From NCBI RefSeq assembly GCF_000686725.1, contig NZ_JMLK01000008.1, positions 62,001 through 126,000 on the forward strand: a stretch of DNA of 64,000 nt. The letters run 5' to 3'. A model generated the notes under the pieces. It saw nothing but the letters and a program-made list of their open reading frames with translations. It was not told the origin of the DNA and did not search any database. The stretch is from Clostridium akagii DSM 12554. Its GTDB lineage: Bacteria > Bacillota > Clostridia > Clostridiales > Clostridiaceae. The position numbers and the translations under genes are program-made. How positions within the stretch are numbered: the stretch's first letter is position 1; every line of letters begins with the position of its first letter. Positions 6,364 to 15,720 of the stretch are shown in pieces.

Positions 6364-7686
6364 ATGAATAAAAACATGACAAAAGGTAACATATTTAAAG
6401 TACTTTTATTATTTTCAATTCCACTTATACTCAGTGGAATACTTCAACAACTGTATAATTGGGTTGATGCAGTGATTGTAGGTAATTTGGTTGGACAATC
6501 ATCTCTTGCAGCCATCGGTGTCACATCTACCGTATCTAATCTTTTTATATGCATAATATCAGGATTGACTATAGGCGTAACCATACTTATATCCCAAAAA
6601 TACGGTGCTAAAAACTATAAAGATATAACCAAAGTAGCCGGTAGTTTTGTAGTTTTTTTAGTATTGCTTTCTATTTTTTTCTCATTTTTAGGAATAGTAT
6701 TTACTAAAAAAATTCTTCTTTTGATGAATACTCCCACAGATATAATAAACCTTGCAAAATCTTATCTGTCAATAATTTTTGTAGGTGTGCCCTTTCTTAC
6801 CATATACAATGTTTATGGAGCAATGCTTAGAGGTATAGGTGACAGTAGAACCCCACTTTATGCAATTATAGTATCAACCATAACTAATGGAATACTTGCT
6901 TTGATTTTTGTTGGTGTATTCCATATGGGTGTTTCAGGGGCTGCAATTGCAACTGTTTTGGCACAAGCTGTTTCAGGAATATATTTGATTATTTACGTTT
7001 ATAAAAAATATTCTGTTTTACGGTTTAAATTTAAAAAAGATATTATTAGCTTACAAATACTTAAACAAGGTCTTACGTTAGGTTTTCCTATTGCAATTCA
7101 GTCTAGCATAATGGCAATAGGCAGTTTACTACTACAAAATGTCATGAACTCCTTTGGTACACAAACCGTTGCAGCTGTTACTACTGCATATAGAATAGAT
7201 ACTATAGGAATTCTTCCTGTTATAAATGTAGCTTCTGCCATATCAACTTTTGTTGCCCAAAATAAGGGAGCAGGCAACATGGAAAGAGCCAAACTAGGCC
7301 TAAAAAAAGGCATTGAAATAATTCTTCCTATGTCTATTATTACTACACTTGCAGTGGTTTTTGGAGCTCCAACCTTTATGCGTCTCTTTGGTGTATCAAA
7401 GGAAGTTATAGTAATGGGTCAACAATTTTTATTTTGCTGCTCAATATTCTATCCTATATTTGGCATTCAAAATGCTTATGTTGGATTTTTACAAGGAAAT
7501 GGAGATGTTATTGTGCCTGCTATAAGCAATATTGTTTCTTTAATGTTAAGAATATTTTTGTCCTATTCCTTGGCAAATTTGATTGGCTTCAGAATTATTG
7601 CTTACAGTGAAATGGCATCTTGGGTCTTAGGTACAATCATTTGCTTTATAAGATATAAAAGCAATAGGTGGGAAAAGTTACTATAA
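6364..7686 (+). CDS. MATE family efflux transporter
   Basis: A 440-residue membrane protein with about twelve helices and the internal twofold repeat of the MATE (MatE) family; LRGIGDSRTPLYA in the first half is a family hallmark, and FLQGNGDVIVPA is its counterpart in the second half. Such proteins export cationic drugs or metabolites using Na+ or H+ gradients. ATG follows AAAGGAG. It is single-gene, with a hairpin in its upstream region. It shares the family but not close similarity with the second MATE gene at 14218-15585. Substrate unknown. Confidence 0.9.
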   Translation: MNKNMTKGNIFKVLLLFSIPLILSGILQQLYNWVDAVIVGNLVGQSSLAAIGVTSTVSNLFICIISGLTIGVTILISQKYGAKNYKDITKVAGSFVVFLVLLSIFFSFLGIVFTKKILLLMNTPTDIINLAKSYLSIIFVGVPFLTIYNVYGAMLRGIGDSRTPLYAIIVSTITNGILALIFVGVFHMGVSGAAIATVLAQAVSGIYLIIYVYKKYSVLRFKFKKDIISLQILKQGLTLGFPIAIQSSIMAIGSLLLQNVMNSFGTQTVAAVTTAYRIDTIGILPVINVASAISTFVAQNKGAGNMERAKLGLKKGIEIILPMSIITTLAVVFGAPTFMRLFGVSKEVIVMGQQFLFCCSIFYPIFGIQNAYVGFLQGNGDVIVPAISNIVSLMLRIFLSYSLANLIGFRIIAYSEMASWVLGTIICFIRYKSNRWEKLL

Positions 7687-7705
7687 AACAATGAATAAAA
7701 GTTCA

Positions 7706-8233
7706 TTATAATAATTTTTCATATAGTTTAAACCAATTGAGCCCATGATTTCCAAGTCCTAAATCAACTGTATCAATATATTTAAAACCACATTTTTCGT
7801 ACAATCTAATAGCAGGTATATTGCCTTCATAAACATCTAGCCTAATTGATTTAGCTTTTGACTTAATACTATGTTCAATTGAAAAGTCAATTAATGCTTT
7901 GCCCACACCACATTTCATGAATTCGTGATGTACTGCAAATGTATGCACTACAAAAACATCTGAGTAGTCAGACTCAAATTGCCATTTAGCTTTATAATAT
8001 TCTGGTTCAGGTTCATGGCTTAAAATTATAGAACCAATGATTTTACCATTATATTTTGATACATAGAGATTACCATTTTCAACTCCATCAATTGCATTTT
8101 GCCTAACAGGATATATATCCTTTATCCATCCAGGATAGTTTACTCCTTTTGCCAAATGATCATTTAAATCGTTATAGAGCTGTTCTAATTCATCAATATC
8201 ATTTGTTTTTCCTAAATCAAAAACTATATTCAT
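7706..8233 (-). CDS. GNAT family N-acetyltransferase
   Basis: A 175-residue acetyl-CoA-dependent acetyltransferase. The fold signature is clear: strand 4 VVHTFAVHHEF, the pyrophosphate-binding loop KCGVGKAL (Q/RxxGxG/A type), and the C-terminal NIPAIRLYEKCGF motif. ATG at 8231-8233 follows TAGGAGG; the longer frame to 8263 adds residues without a ribosome site. The acceptor substrate cannot be predicted. It converges with the MATE gene and stands alone. Confidence 0.88.
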   Translation of the reverse strand: MNIVFDLGKTNDIDELEQLYNDLNDHLAKGVNYPGWIKDIYPVRQNAIDGVENGNLYVSKYNGKIIGSIILSHEPEPEYYKAKWQFESDYSDVFVVHTFAVHHEFMKCGVGKALIDFSIEHSIKSKAKSIRLDVYEGNIPAIRLYEKCGFKYIDTVDLGLGNHGLNWFKLYEKLL

Positions 8234-8311
8234 ATCGTTCCTCCTATTAATGTAAACACCCACTGATCCCCTCTGGATGTTGCTATTCGCTTATAATCAG
8301 TAATGTATTTT

Positions 8312-9187
8312 TTATAGTCCAGGAAGCATTAACTGCTCATACTCACTCTTATCCTCAAATTTATGAAGGTAATTAAAACATTCTCCAATATCATATAATA
8401 TATCATTGGATATACATGTTGTTTTCAGCATATTAGTAAGTTTATCATTGCTCGGACTGGTTATTTCATATGTGTATCCATATTTTTCTATATATCGGGC
8501 TTTCATTCCGGGAAAATGTTCGTCTAGTTTTTTATAGAAATATTCACGGTTTCCTTCTCTCAAAGTAAGTCCCATGCCAAAACAAATAATCCCATGTACT
8601 TTCGCCTCTATACAATAATCCAGAATTCCCCGGATATTTTCTTCTGTATCATTGATAAATGGCAAAATAGGGCTCAACCATACTACCGTAGGAATCCCAT
8701 TATCACGCATTATTTTTAACACTTCAAATCGTTCTTTTGTGGTGCTCACATTAGGTTCTATAATTTTACACAAATCTTCATCGTATGTAGTTAGTGTCAT
8801 CTGTACCACGCACTTTGTCTTCTTATTAATTTCTTTAAGTAAATCAAGATCTCTTAAGATTCTTGAAGACTTTGTCTGTATCGCAAAACCAAATCCATAA
8901 GAATTAATAATTTCAATGCATTTTCTAGTGTTTCCAAGTTTTTCTTCCAATTGAATATATGGATCACACATAGCACCAGTGCCTATCATACATTTTTTTC
9001 TTTTTTTTCGCAGGGAATTCTCTAATAATTCCGGTGCATTTATCTTTACTTCTATATCTTCAAAATCATGATTTATCTGGTAGCATTTACTTCTTGAATC
9101 ACAATATATGCAGCCATGTGTACATCCACGATATATATTCATTCCATTCTGTGCAGATAAGATACCTTTTACTTCTTTTTCATGCAT
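8312..9187 (-). CDS. SPL-family radical SAM protein
   Basis: A 291-residue radical SAM enzyme. Cys22, Cys26 and Cys29 (GCTHGCIYC) form the CxxxCxxC motif that binds the [4Fe-4S] cluster. The SAM-binding strand region (QTKSSRILRDLDLLKE) and VVWLSPILPFINDTEENI are typical of the spore photoproduct lyase-like subgroup (COG1533). The C-terminal cysteines of true spore photoproduct lyase are not evident, so DNA repair should not be assumed. Substrate unknown. Single gene, started at an ATG after a weak AGGAG-like site. Confidence 0.85.
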   Translation of the reverse strand: MHEKEVKGILSAQNGMNIYRGCTHGCIYCDSRSKCYQINHDFEDIEVKINAPELLENSLRKKRKKCMIGTGAMCDPYIQLEEKLGNTRKCIEIINSYGFGFAIQTKSSRILRDLDLLKEINKKTKCVVQMTLTTYDEDLCKIIEPNVSTTKERFEVLKIMRDNGIPTVVWLSPILPFINDTEENIRGILDYCIEAKVHGIICFGMGLTLREGNREYFYKKLDEHFPGMKARYIEKYGYTYEITSPSNDKLTNMLKTTCISNDILYDIGECFNYLHKFEDKSEYEQLMLPGL

Positions 9188-9516
9188 GGCGCGCTCCTAC
9201 AAATAATATTTTATTTCATACCTAGGATACTATTCAATTAACAATTCAAATAATTTTATATTTACTATTATATTAGATAAAAGTAGCAATTAAAAGTATT
9301 GTTGATCTTAGGCATCATAACTAGCTATGATGTTATATATAAATAGACTTAATATTATCGTGATCAAATTTATCATGCAGTGTCCTAACATAGGTACTAT
9401 AAGTCTTCGCCTTTTGATGTAGAAGAGATACCATATTAGACTAGCAACTAACTAACTAACTAACTAACCCTGCATTATATTCTATTCATTTATATTTTAT
9501 GAGGATTCAATCTAAC
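9188..9516. other. intergenic region with one palindrome and a short CTAA repeat
   Basis: No coding sequence is supported. CATCATA-actagc-TATGATG (9313-9332) is a perfect 7-bp inverted repeat followed by AT-rich sequence and could be a weak terminator or operator. At 9446-9468 there are five tandem AACT units. Confidence 0.4.
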
Positions 9517-9882
9517 CTACCTTTCAAATTTTTTCCACCAAATAGTTAATTCATAAAATAATGGTAGCAGACTTTTTCCCCTATCAGTTAATGAATATTC
9601 TACTCTTAGAGGCATTTCATTATATTGATTTCTAGTAATTAATTCATCATTACAAAGTTCATGCAATGAATTTGATAGCATTGTATTTGTTATTCCTGAT
9701 ATCGCCCTTTTCAACTCATTAAACCGCACCACTTCTTGGCTTAATAACTGTCTTAATATGCGTAATTTCCATTTTCCACCGATTATCTCCAAAGCATTTT
9801 TTAATGGACATTCTTTGTCTTTGGTATTATCAGATTCTCTGATTAAATTTAAGTATAGCTCTAATTCCTCTTTGCTTGCCAC
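9517..9882 (-). CDS. HxlR family transcriptional regulator
   Basis: A 121-residue winged-helix protein. CPLKNALEIIGGKWKLRILR is the HxlR signature with the Cys that in several members senses aldehydes or redox state, followed by RFNELKRAISGITNTMLS, the recognition region. The start is a GTG preceded by AGGAGG; the frame to 9942 runs over the promoter and is rejected. It is divergent from the nitroreductase gene at 10021, with two inverted repeats between them, so it very probably controls that gene. Divergent HxlR-oxidoreductase pairs are common. Confidence 0.88.
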   Translation of the reverse strand: MASKEELELYLNLIRESDNTKDKECPLKNALEIIGGKWKLRILRQLLSQEVVRFNELKRAISGITNTMLSNSLHELCNDELITRNQYNEMPLRVEYSLTDRGKSLLPLFYELTIWWKKFER

Positions 9883-9956
9883 ATCTATTCCTCCTTGGTA
9901 CGAAAAGTGATACCTAATCACAAAATTATGCGTACTTGTCATTATAAATTTATTTA

Positions 9957-9998
9957 GGTATACTAATTATACCAAGTATATTTACTTCAGTAAATATA
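9957..9998. promoter_or_regulatory. two palindromic operators between hxlR and nitroreductase genes
   Basis: GGTATA-ctaat-TATACC (9957-9973) and TATATTTACT-tc-AGTAAATATA (9977-9998) are perfect inverted repeats placed side by side 20-60 bp before the nitroreductase start. Confidence 0.65.
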
Positions 9999-10020
9999 TA
10001 TTCAAAAGGAGATATTAACT

Positions 10021-10551
10021 ATGGAATTTATGAAAACAATAGCAATGCGTAAATCTACTCGAAGTTACAAATCTGAACAAATTAATGATGAAAACTTAAA
10101 TACTATACTTACTGCTGGATGCGCTGCGCCCATAGGAATGGGTGCTTATAATGCAGTTCACATTACAGTTATCCAAAATCCTGACATGTTAGCTAGAATT
10201 TCAAAAGCAATTGCAAATCTAATGGGTAATCCAAAAGCGAACCCATTATATAGCGCACCAACACTAGTAATTGTTTCTGGTAAACCAAATGCTAAAGCTC
10301 CTAATATTGAAATTGCTAATGCATCTTGTATTGTTGAAAATATGACCCTTGCTGCTACTAATCTTAATTTAGGAAGTGTATATGTAATGGGTCCTGTAAT
10401 TGTACTTAACACGGATAAAGAGTTACTAAAAGATTTAAATTTACCTGAAGGTTTTGTTCCTGCCGCTGGTCTTTTATTAGGTCACCCAACTGAAGCATTA
10501 ACTAAAGAAGAAGAATTGAAACAAACTATAACACTTAACACTATTAAGTAG
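10021..10551 (+). CDS. nitroreductase family protein
   Basis: A 176-residue FMN-dependent oxidoreductase. RKSTRSYKSEQI at the N-terminus binds FMN phosphate, and the C-terminal segment EGFVPAAGLLLGHP is the usual end of the domain. It is at the short end of the family and should be a homodimer reducing nitro compounds, quinones or similar electrophiles with NAD(P)H. ATG follows AAAGGAG. Divergent HxlR regulator and the operators upstream suggest induction by a reactive compound. Confidence 0.88.
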   Translation: MEFMKTIAMRKSTRSYKSEQINDENLNTILTAGCAAPIGMGAYNAVHITVIQNPDMLARISKAIANLMGNPKANPLYSAPTLVIVSGKPNAKAPNIEIANASCIVENMTLAATNLNLGSVYVMGPVIVLNTDKELLKDLNLPEGFVPAAGLLLGHPTEALTKEEELKQTITLNTIK

Positions 10552-10597
10552 ATACGTGAAATTAAGATCCGATTTGATTTCAACTGAATAAAATATG

Positions 10598-10635
10598 AAA
10601 AAGAGCTTATTCCATGCGGGAGTAAGTTCTTTTTT
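10598..10635 (+). terminator. intrinsic terminator of the nitroreductase gene
   Basis: AAGAGCTTATTCC arm, short loop, complementary arm ending in TTCTTTTTT. Confidence 0.75.
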
Positions 10636-10783
10636 ACAACCCTTAATTGTTCAATTGGTTTAATCAACGTCTGCCATTTTGACTCTAGATCCAATACAGA
10701 AAAAAGTGTTTCTTCTGTTATTAGTAATCCTCTGCTTTATCTCTTTCATTTCTTAGCTTTCTTATTTTTAGACCAGCCTCTAT

Positions 10784-11290
10784 TTAGCCAAATATTATAC
10801 CTATTAAAACTGCAACTATCAATATAACATTAGTAGATACCCGTCTTGATATTGCAAGTATGGCACTTACTACAGCAATAGCTATCATACCTATATCCAT
10901 ACCATTGCCTCGAAACATCCCTGCTAAAACTATTACACTAAAACTAGCTATGACAAGCACTACACCATCAAGTAGACCTTGTGTTGCAGGATGATTAGCA
11001 ATGCGTTTATAACAATGTTGCACAATTAAAATTAGTAGCGGTGGCAGCAGCAGCGCAATACATGATATTACTGCCCCTGGTATTCCATCAACTAAATAGC
11101 ATAAACTTACCACCCAAAGTCCATTAGGACCAGGGGTAATTTGCCCGATTGACAATGCTTCAGTAAACTGTTTTTGACTAGCCCACCCATAAGCTATAAA
11201 ATCAGTGTGCAAACTAGGCAGCGGACCAAATCCTCCTGTAGAGAATAAAATTGATTTAAGTACAACCCAAAAGAAGATAATCCCATTCAT
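10784..11290 (-). CDS. chrA: chromate transporter subunit (second CHR half)
   Basis: A 168-residue membrane protein made of one CHR domain: STGGFGPLPSL near residue 18 and IGQITPGPNGL near residue 48 are the family motifs (normally FGGP and ITPGP). In many Firmicutes ChrA is split into two short proteins that work together. This gene starts 3 bp after the stop of the other half (11294-11959), so they are co-transcribed. The family exports chromate or takes up related anions; the real substrate in an anaerobe is uncertain. Confidence 0.85.
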   Translation of the reverse strand: MNGIIFFWVVLKSILFSTGGFGPLPSLHTDFIAYGWASQKQFTEALSIGQITPGPNGLWVVSLCYLVDGIPGAVISCIALLLPPLLILIVQHCYKRIANHPATQGLLDGVVLVIASFSVIVLAGMFRGNGMDIGMIAIAVVSAILAISRRVSTNVILIVAVLIGIIFG

Positions 11291-11293
11291 CCG

Positions 11294-11959
11294 CTAAGCC
11301 TCCTGAGTTTTTCTAGAAATATACCAATACGCAAATGCCCCGCACAATCCACCCAGAAGATATAATACAATTACAGAGGGATTTAGAAGTACATATATAA
11401 TTCCACTACCTAGCAATATCCCAAGTGTTATGCCAAAAGCCAATGGTCCGCGTTTGCGGTTTTTTGCAATAATAGGTTTCACATTTCTCCAGTTAGTTGC
11501 TAGTGCTATACCGAAAATAGCTGCAAATACTGCACGCAATGCAGAGTGTACCCTTGAAAATTTACTAACATTGGCATAGATAATAGATATTGCAACAGTA
11601 ATTGTGGCACTAGGAAGTATAAGTCCTATTAAAGATACAACTATACCTACCCGTCCAGACAACTTTTTACCTATGAGTATCGTATATGCAATAATGTTCA
11701 TACCGGGTGTAATTTGACACATTCCTATGATGTTAGCGTACTCTTCAGCTGTTATCCATTTATGCTTATAAATAAAGTTTTCTTGAATAAGATATTGAGT
11801 AGTTGCACCGCCACCAAATGATGTAGCACCAATCTTTATCCACGTTAAAAATAGCCGAGCAATGGTGAAAGTGTCGGATTCAGTAGTTTCACCATTACTC
11901 ATGGCTTTAAATTCATATTTATTATTGTGATTATATAATAATCCTTTATTTTTTTTCAT
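11294..11959 (-). CDS. chrA: chromate transporter subunit (first CHR half)
   Basis: A 221-residue membrane protein and the upstream partner of the preceding gene. It has an N-terminal cytoplasmic tail of about 30 residues, then TSFGGGATTQYL and MCQITPGMNIIAY, matching the two CHR motifs, followed by five further hydrophobic segments. ATG follows GGGGGAAAT. The extra charged N-terminal tail is longer than usual; an internal ATG at residue 20 is possible. Confidence 0.83.
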   Translation of the reverse strand: MKKNKGLLYNHNNKYEFKAMSNGETTESDTFTIARLFLTWIKIGATSFGGGATTQYLIQENFIYKHKWITAEEYANIIGMCQITPGMNIIAYTILIGKKLSGRVGIVVSLIGLILPSATITVAISIIYANVSKFSRVHSALRAVFAAIFGIALATNWRNVKPIIAKNRKRGPLAFGITLGILLGSGIIYVLLNPSVIVLYLLGGLCGAFAYWYISRKTQEA

Positions 11960-12066
11960 TTGATTTCCCCCATTCTAGTTTAATTCATCTTAAATTGTAA
12001 TTAAGTTATACTATATAATGCTATCACTGCTAGGAATAAGTTGGAATAGATTTTCATAAACAAAAA

Positions 12067-12096
12067 AGTTGTGAGTAAATTAATTTACTCACAACT
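12067..12096 (-). terminator. intrinsic terminator of the minus-strand HD/DUF1697 cluster
   Basis: Perfect 14-bp stem AGTTGTGAGTAAAT with a 2-base loop, followed on the minus strand by TTTTTTGTTT. Confidence 0.85.
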
Positions 12097-12137
12097 AAAC
12101 ACCTTATATGTAAATTTAAATTAATGAATTAAATATT

Positions 12138-12474
12138 TTAATTAAAGTACTCCCGCTTATCTTTATCTTTTATTGTAATGCTTTCTACATCAATGGTGAA
12201 TAACATCAAAACAAAAGCAATAAACCCTAACTCCAAAGATCCTATATTAATTCTTTCTATAACACCAAAGATGTGTATTTTATTCGACATAATAATAACT
12301 GACATTTCACCTGAGACAAATATAGTTATGGATGTGATTATAGAATAAACGGAAAAACATTTAAAATTTTTAAGCTTTTTAAATCCAGCCCCTGCAAATA
12401 ATGGTGCTAAAATAGCTATAGGAACAATTAAATGTCATAGTAGTACCTAGTATATCCTCAGGAAAAACTCCATT
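12138..12474 (-). pseudogene. DUF998 membrane protein remnant (5' deleted, frameshifted)
   Basis: The minus strand carries GVFPEDILGTTM in one frame and, after a shift near 12432, HLIVPIAILAPLFAGAGFK through ERINIGSLELGFIAFVLML to a stop at 12138-12140. FPED.GT..H and ERI.IGS.EL are the pattern of DUF998 family membrane proteins. The first half of the protein is missing and the fragment abuts the DUF1697 stop, so a deletion joined the two. Confidence 0.6.
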
Positions 12475-12477
12475 TTA

Positions 12478-13023
12478 TTATTTCACTTCACTTGATATCT
12501 TAAATAAAGTATTTATAGTTCTCCAATTCCTCGTTGTAGCAACAGTGTTTAATTTTTTCTCCCACATATTATTACTTAATTTTGTTCTTCCATAGCCATT
12601 GGGGCAATACAAATATACTTCGGTTGAAGTTACTAAAAAGTTTTCGTTTTCTTCTTTCTTTATATCTAATAAACGTATTGTGTTTGGCTCTTTTTTATCC
12701 AACATAATAGTGACATATAATTTATTAAATTCTATGTCATGTTTTTTTACAAATGGATTATTATTTATTATGTTTCTAAGTTCTTCATCTGTGCGAATGA
12801 TTACATTTACCGACAACCCCAATATTTCATTAATCTTTTTTTCTATTGCAATAGAAATCTCAATACCATCTGAAGACTCATAGTCGAAAACCACATTACC
12901 GCTTTGAAGATAAGTTTTTACATTTTTAAAGTTAAGAGATTCAAAAATGTTTCTCAAATCTACCATTTTTATTGACCTTTGTCCACCAACATTAATTCCC
13001 CTTAGAAATGTTATATATCGCAT
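12478..13023 (-). CDS. DUF1697 domain protein
   Basis: A 181-residue protein of the DUF1697 family: FLRGINVGGQRSIKMVDLR at the start and YLQSGNVVF near residue 38 are its most conserved stretches, with TRNWRT near the C-terminus. The family has no established function. ATG follows GGAGGG. It lies downstream of the thioesterase and HD hydrolase genes in the same orientation, so it is likely the last intact gene of that transcript. The 57 bp before it contain degenerate short repeats. Confidence 0.85.
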   Translation of the reverse strand: MRYITFLRGINVGGQRSIKMVDLRNIFESLNFKNVKTYLQSGNVVFDYESSDGIEISIAIEKKINEILGLSVNVIIRTDEELRNIINNNPFVKKHDIEFNKLYVTIMLDKKEPNTIRLLDIKKEENENFLVTSTEVYLYCPNGYGRTKLSNNMWEKKLNTVATTRNWRTINTLFKISSEVK

Positions 13024-13080
13024 TTTTAAATCCCTCCTTATCTTTTATCTGTTAACTCTTCTCTCTTATCTTTTAACTGT

Positions 13081-13476
13081 TTATTGTGTTGGTCTCGTTG
13101 TTCTCCCAACAAATTCCTCAGCATTAACCAAGTATCTTATATTGATTCCTTCACCTATTTTACCCAAATCATCATAAGCTTCTACTTTAAAAAATAGCCT
13201 TTTTCCATCTACCTTTTCCAATATTGCTTCAGCTCTAACCTTTACTCCAACAGGTGTTGCCCTTAGGTGTTTAACATTAATTTCTATGCCAACTGTTGTA
13301 AAACCCAGAGGCAATTGCCCCTTAACACAATTAGTTGAAGCATTTTCCATAAGTGCTATCATAGCTGGTGTAGCGTAAACATCTAGATCTCCAGATCCAT
13401 ATTTTTTTGCTGTATCCTGGTCACTTACCATCTTTTCAACCTGGTGTTTAAGCCCTACCTCTAAATTAACTTCCAT
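13081..13476 (-). CDS. hotdog-fold thioesterase (FlK-like)
   Basis: A 131-residue single hotdog domain. YATPAMIALMENAS is the central helix motif with the catalytic Glu, and TTVGIEINVKHLRATPVG is the strand pair typical of the fluoroacetyl-CoA thioesterase-like group widespread in Clostridia. It should hydrolyse or bind an acyl-CoA and act as a dimer or tetramer. ATG at 13474-13476 is eight bases after GGAG; a GTG three codons earlier is less well placed. Operon with the HD hydrolase gene upstream (gap about 30 bp). Confidence 0.85.
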   Translation of the reverse strand: MEVNLEVGLKHQVEKMVSDQDTAKKYGSGDLDVYATPAMIALMENASTNCVKGQLPLGFTTVGIEINVKHLRATPVGVKVRAEAILEKVDGKRLFFKVEAYDDLGKIGEGINIRYLVNAEEFVGRTTRPTQ

Positions 13477-13505
13477 CTCAATCACTCCACTCTCTATAAA
13501 GTCTT

Positions 13506-14168
13506 TTAACTTAGCTCGTCACTTGCCACTGTTTCTTTATTAAATTCTTTTAAAAAGTTTACCATAAACTCATGTCTTTCCTCTGCTATAGCTTTTCCTG
13601 TTTTTGTATTCATTAGATCTTTTAACAATAAAAGTTTTTCATAAAAATGATTAATACTTGTGCCTTTATTATTTTTATACGCTTCAAAACTTTTAAAATT
13701 TTCTGGCTTAATATCAGGATTATAAATTTCTCTACCTTTAAAACCACCATAAGCAAAAGCTCTAGCAATTCCTATAGCCCCTAGTGCATCTAATCTATCT
13801 GCATCTTGCACTATTTTTCCTTCCATAGTTTCTTGGCTAGAATCCGTTGTTCCGCCTTTAAAAGACATGGTCCTAATAATCTTAGTTACCTTGTCAATAT
13901 CTTCTATTGGCACATCAAGAGATTTTAACCACTCTCCGGCAAGTTTTGGTCCTAGATCAACATTGCCATCATTAAACTTCCAATCTGCTATATCGTGTAA
14001 AAGCGCTGTGATTTCAACTATAAATAGATCTGCACCTTCCTTTTCTGCAATATATTTAGCCGCAATATAAACCCTCGATATATGCAAAAAATCATGTCCC
14101 GTTGCTTCTCCATCTAGCTTATCTTTTGCATATTTTTTTGTTGCCTCTATAATTAAATTTCTATCCAT
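13506..14168 (-). CDS. HD domain phosphohydrolase (YedJ-like)
   Basis: A 220-residue metal-dependent phosphohydrolase. GHDFLHISRV supplies the first His, LLHDIADWKF the HD pair, and QDADRLDALGAIGIARAF the final Asp; together they are the YedJ/HD-domain pattern. Substrate is probably a nucleotide or small phosphate ester but is not known. ATG at 14166-14168 is eight bases after AAGG. The last residues (VASDELS) are encoded by a GTGGCAAGTGACGAG stretch that resembles the heptamer repeats at other gene ends in this window, so the tail is probably a recent addition. Confidence 0.87.
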   Translation of the reverse strand: MDRNLIIEATKKYAKDKLDGEATGHDFLHISRVYIAAKYIAEKEGADLFIVEITALLHDIADWKFNDGNVDLGPKLAGEWLKSLDVPIEDIDKVTKIIRTMSFKGGTTDSSQETMEGKIVQDADRLDALGAIGIARAFAYGGFKGREIYNPDIKPENFKSFEAYKNNKGTSINHFYEKLLLLKDLMNTKTGKAIAEERHEFMVNFLKEFNKETVASDELS

Positions 14169-14217
14169 TTTCATATCCTTTCATATATGTGTCTAAGTAA
14201 AAAAAGTTTGCGCCATC

Positions 14218-15585
14218 CTAAACCTTTAAATACTTCCATTCTCCCTTATTCATTCTAATTAAATACATCACTGATCTTGATGCAAAGTCAAAGAATATTC
14301 CAATCATTACTGCAAGCATTCCTATTCCCATCCACTTGTTAAGCCCAAAGGATAAAAACACCCTACAACTCCATAACCCAACAAAAGAAGTAACCATAAC
14401 ATATTTAATATCTCCTGCTGCTTTAAGAGTTGCGGAACATATATTCAGAATGGCAAGCATTGGTTCAATTATACCAAATGTATATATAAGTCCCATAGCC
14501 TCTTTTATTACACCAGGATCGTTAGAATATATGGATGCCAGCTGTCTTGCAAAAATCACCATAAGCATTCCTATTACAAAAGCAACTATCATTGTGATCT
14601 TAAGACTTTCATATGCATAATGCTCAGCCTTTCTGTATCTTCTCTCCCCAAGGCTTTGTCCAACAAGTGTGGTATTTGCTATAGAAAACCCAAAGATAGG
14701 GAAGAACGCTATAGAATTAACATTTATTGCAACTTGATAAGATGCCATAGCAGTGGTTCCCATAGTTACAATTACAACTTCAAGTATAAGAAAACCTCCC
14801 TGCATTACTGCTTGCTCAATAAATGCTGGAATACCTATATTTATAACTCTTTTCATTAACTTAGGTTTAATACTGTAATCATCTTTTAAGCTAAGATTAA
14901 GCTTAAGTCCTTTATGTGCAAATAATACTATAACCCTTAGTACTGCTGAAACTATCCTTGAAATCGTAACAGCCATAGCAGAACCTATTATCCCCATAGC
15001 AGGTATATGTAAAGCTGGAACACCAAATATAAGCATTGTATTTAAGATAACATTTAAAATATTAACTAACCCCGTTATTATCATTGGAGTTTTAGTATCA
15101 CCAGCACCTCTCATGGCTCCGGAGATAACTATATCAATAACGAAAAACGGTAAATTTATAAGTATTATACCAAAATAACTAATTCCCAAATTAAATACTT
15201 TTACATCTGCTCCTCCAAAAAATAGCTTTAATATAGGCACGTCGAATACTTTACCACTAACAGATAAAAATATACCAACTATTGCTGCCATATATATTGA
15301 TTGTATTAAGGTTCTTTTGGCCTCTTCCTTGTCACCTCCACCGATTACCCTTGCTACAATAACTGTTGTTCCCATTGAAAGTCCAAAAAATACTGTCTGC
15401 AAAAATCCCATTAACATATTAACCATTCCAACTGCCGCAACTGCATCTGTCCCTATTCTACCCATAAATATGATGGATACCATTCCAACCATCATTTCAA
15501 GTATTTGTTCCATTATTGATGGCCATGCCATACTTATAATTTTTTTATCCGTTTTTTTATCTAGTCTAAACTTAAATTTCCTCAT
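14218..15585 (-). CDS. MATE family efflux transporter
   Basis: A 455-residue, twelve-helix MATE transporter. GAMRGAGDTKTPMIIT in the first half and SATLKAAGDIKYVMVT in the second are the paired motifs at equivalent positions in the two halves. This subgroup (DinF/NorM-like, MFGL-rich first helix) differs from the MATE protein at 6364-7686. ATG follows GAGGATAACCT. It stands alone between an HD hydrolase and an AraC regulator gene that share its strand; the terminator at 15672-15714 separates it from the regulator. Confidence 0.9.
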   Translation of the reverse strand: MRKFKFRLDKKTDKKIISMAWPSIMEQILEMMVGMVSIIFMGRIGTDAVAAVGMVNMLMGFLQTVFFGLSMGTTVIVARVIGGGDKEEAKRTLIQSIYMAAIVGIFLSVSGKVFDVPILKLFFGGADVKVFNLGISYFGIILINLPFFVIDIVISGAMRGAGDTKTPMIITGLVNILNVILNTMLIFGVPALHIPAMGIIGSAMAVTISRIVSAVLRVIVLFAHKGLKLNLSLKDDYSIKPKLMKRVINIGIPAFIEQAVMQGGFLILEVVIVTMGTTAMASYQVAINVNSIAFFPIFGFSIANTTLVGQSLGERRYRKAEHYAYESLKITMIVAFVIGMLMVIFARQLASIYSNDPGVIKEAMGLIYTFGIIEPMLAILNICSATLKAAGDIKYVMVTSFVGLWSCRVFLSFGLNKWMGIGMLAVMIGIFFDFASRSVMYLIRMNKGEWKYLKV

Positions 15586-15671
15586 AGGTTATCCTCAACT
15601 TAAAATATTTTGTGACTATTCTATGATAACTCAATACTAAAATTATATCTAGATTGTTTTTTAGGTATATA

Positions 15672-15714
15672 AAAAACTATCAGCGTGATAACATATATCC
15701 TGCTGATAGTTTTT
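15672..15714 (-). terminator. intrinsic terminator of the AraC/GyrI regulator gene
   Basis: 13-bp stem AAAAACTATCAGC/GCTGATAGTTTTT with T-rich minus-strand tail, just after the stop at 15721. Confidence 0.8.
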
Positions 15715-15720
15715 AATTCT

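Noticed and set aside
8312-9187. Radical SAM protein as spore photoproduct lyase
   Set aside because: The cluster motif fits the SPL-like superfamily, but the length is short and the C-terminal Cys features were not found.
9446-9468. Tandem AACT repeat
   Set aside because: Only five short units; reported as part of the gap but without a functional claim.
14620-14859. Tyr-rich + strand frame that looked like a leader peptide
   Set aside because: It lies entirely within the MATE gene on the other strand, with no promoter or terminator arrangement.
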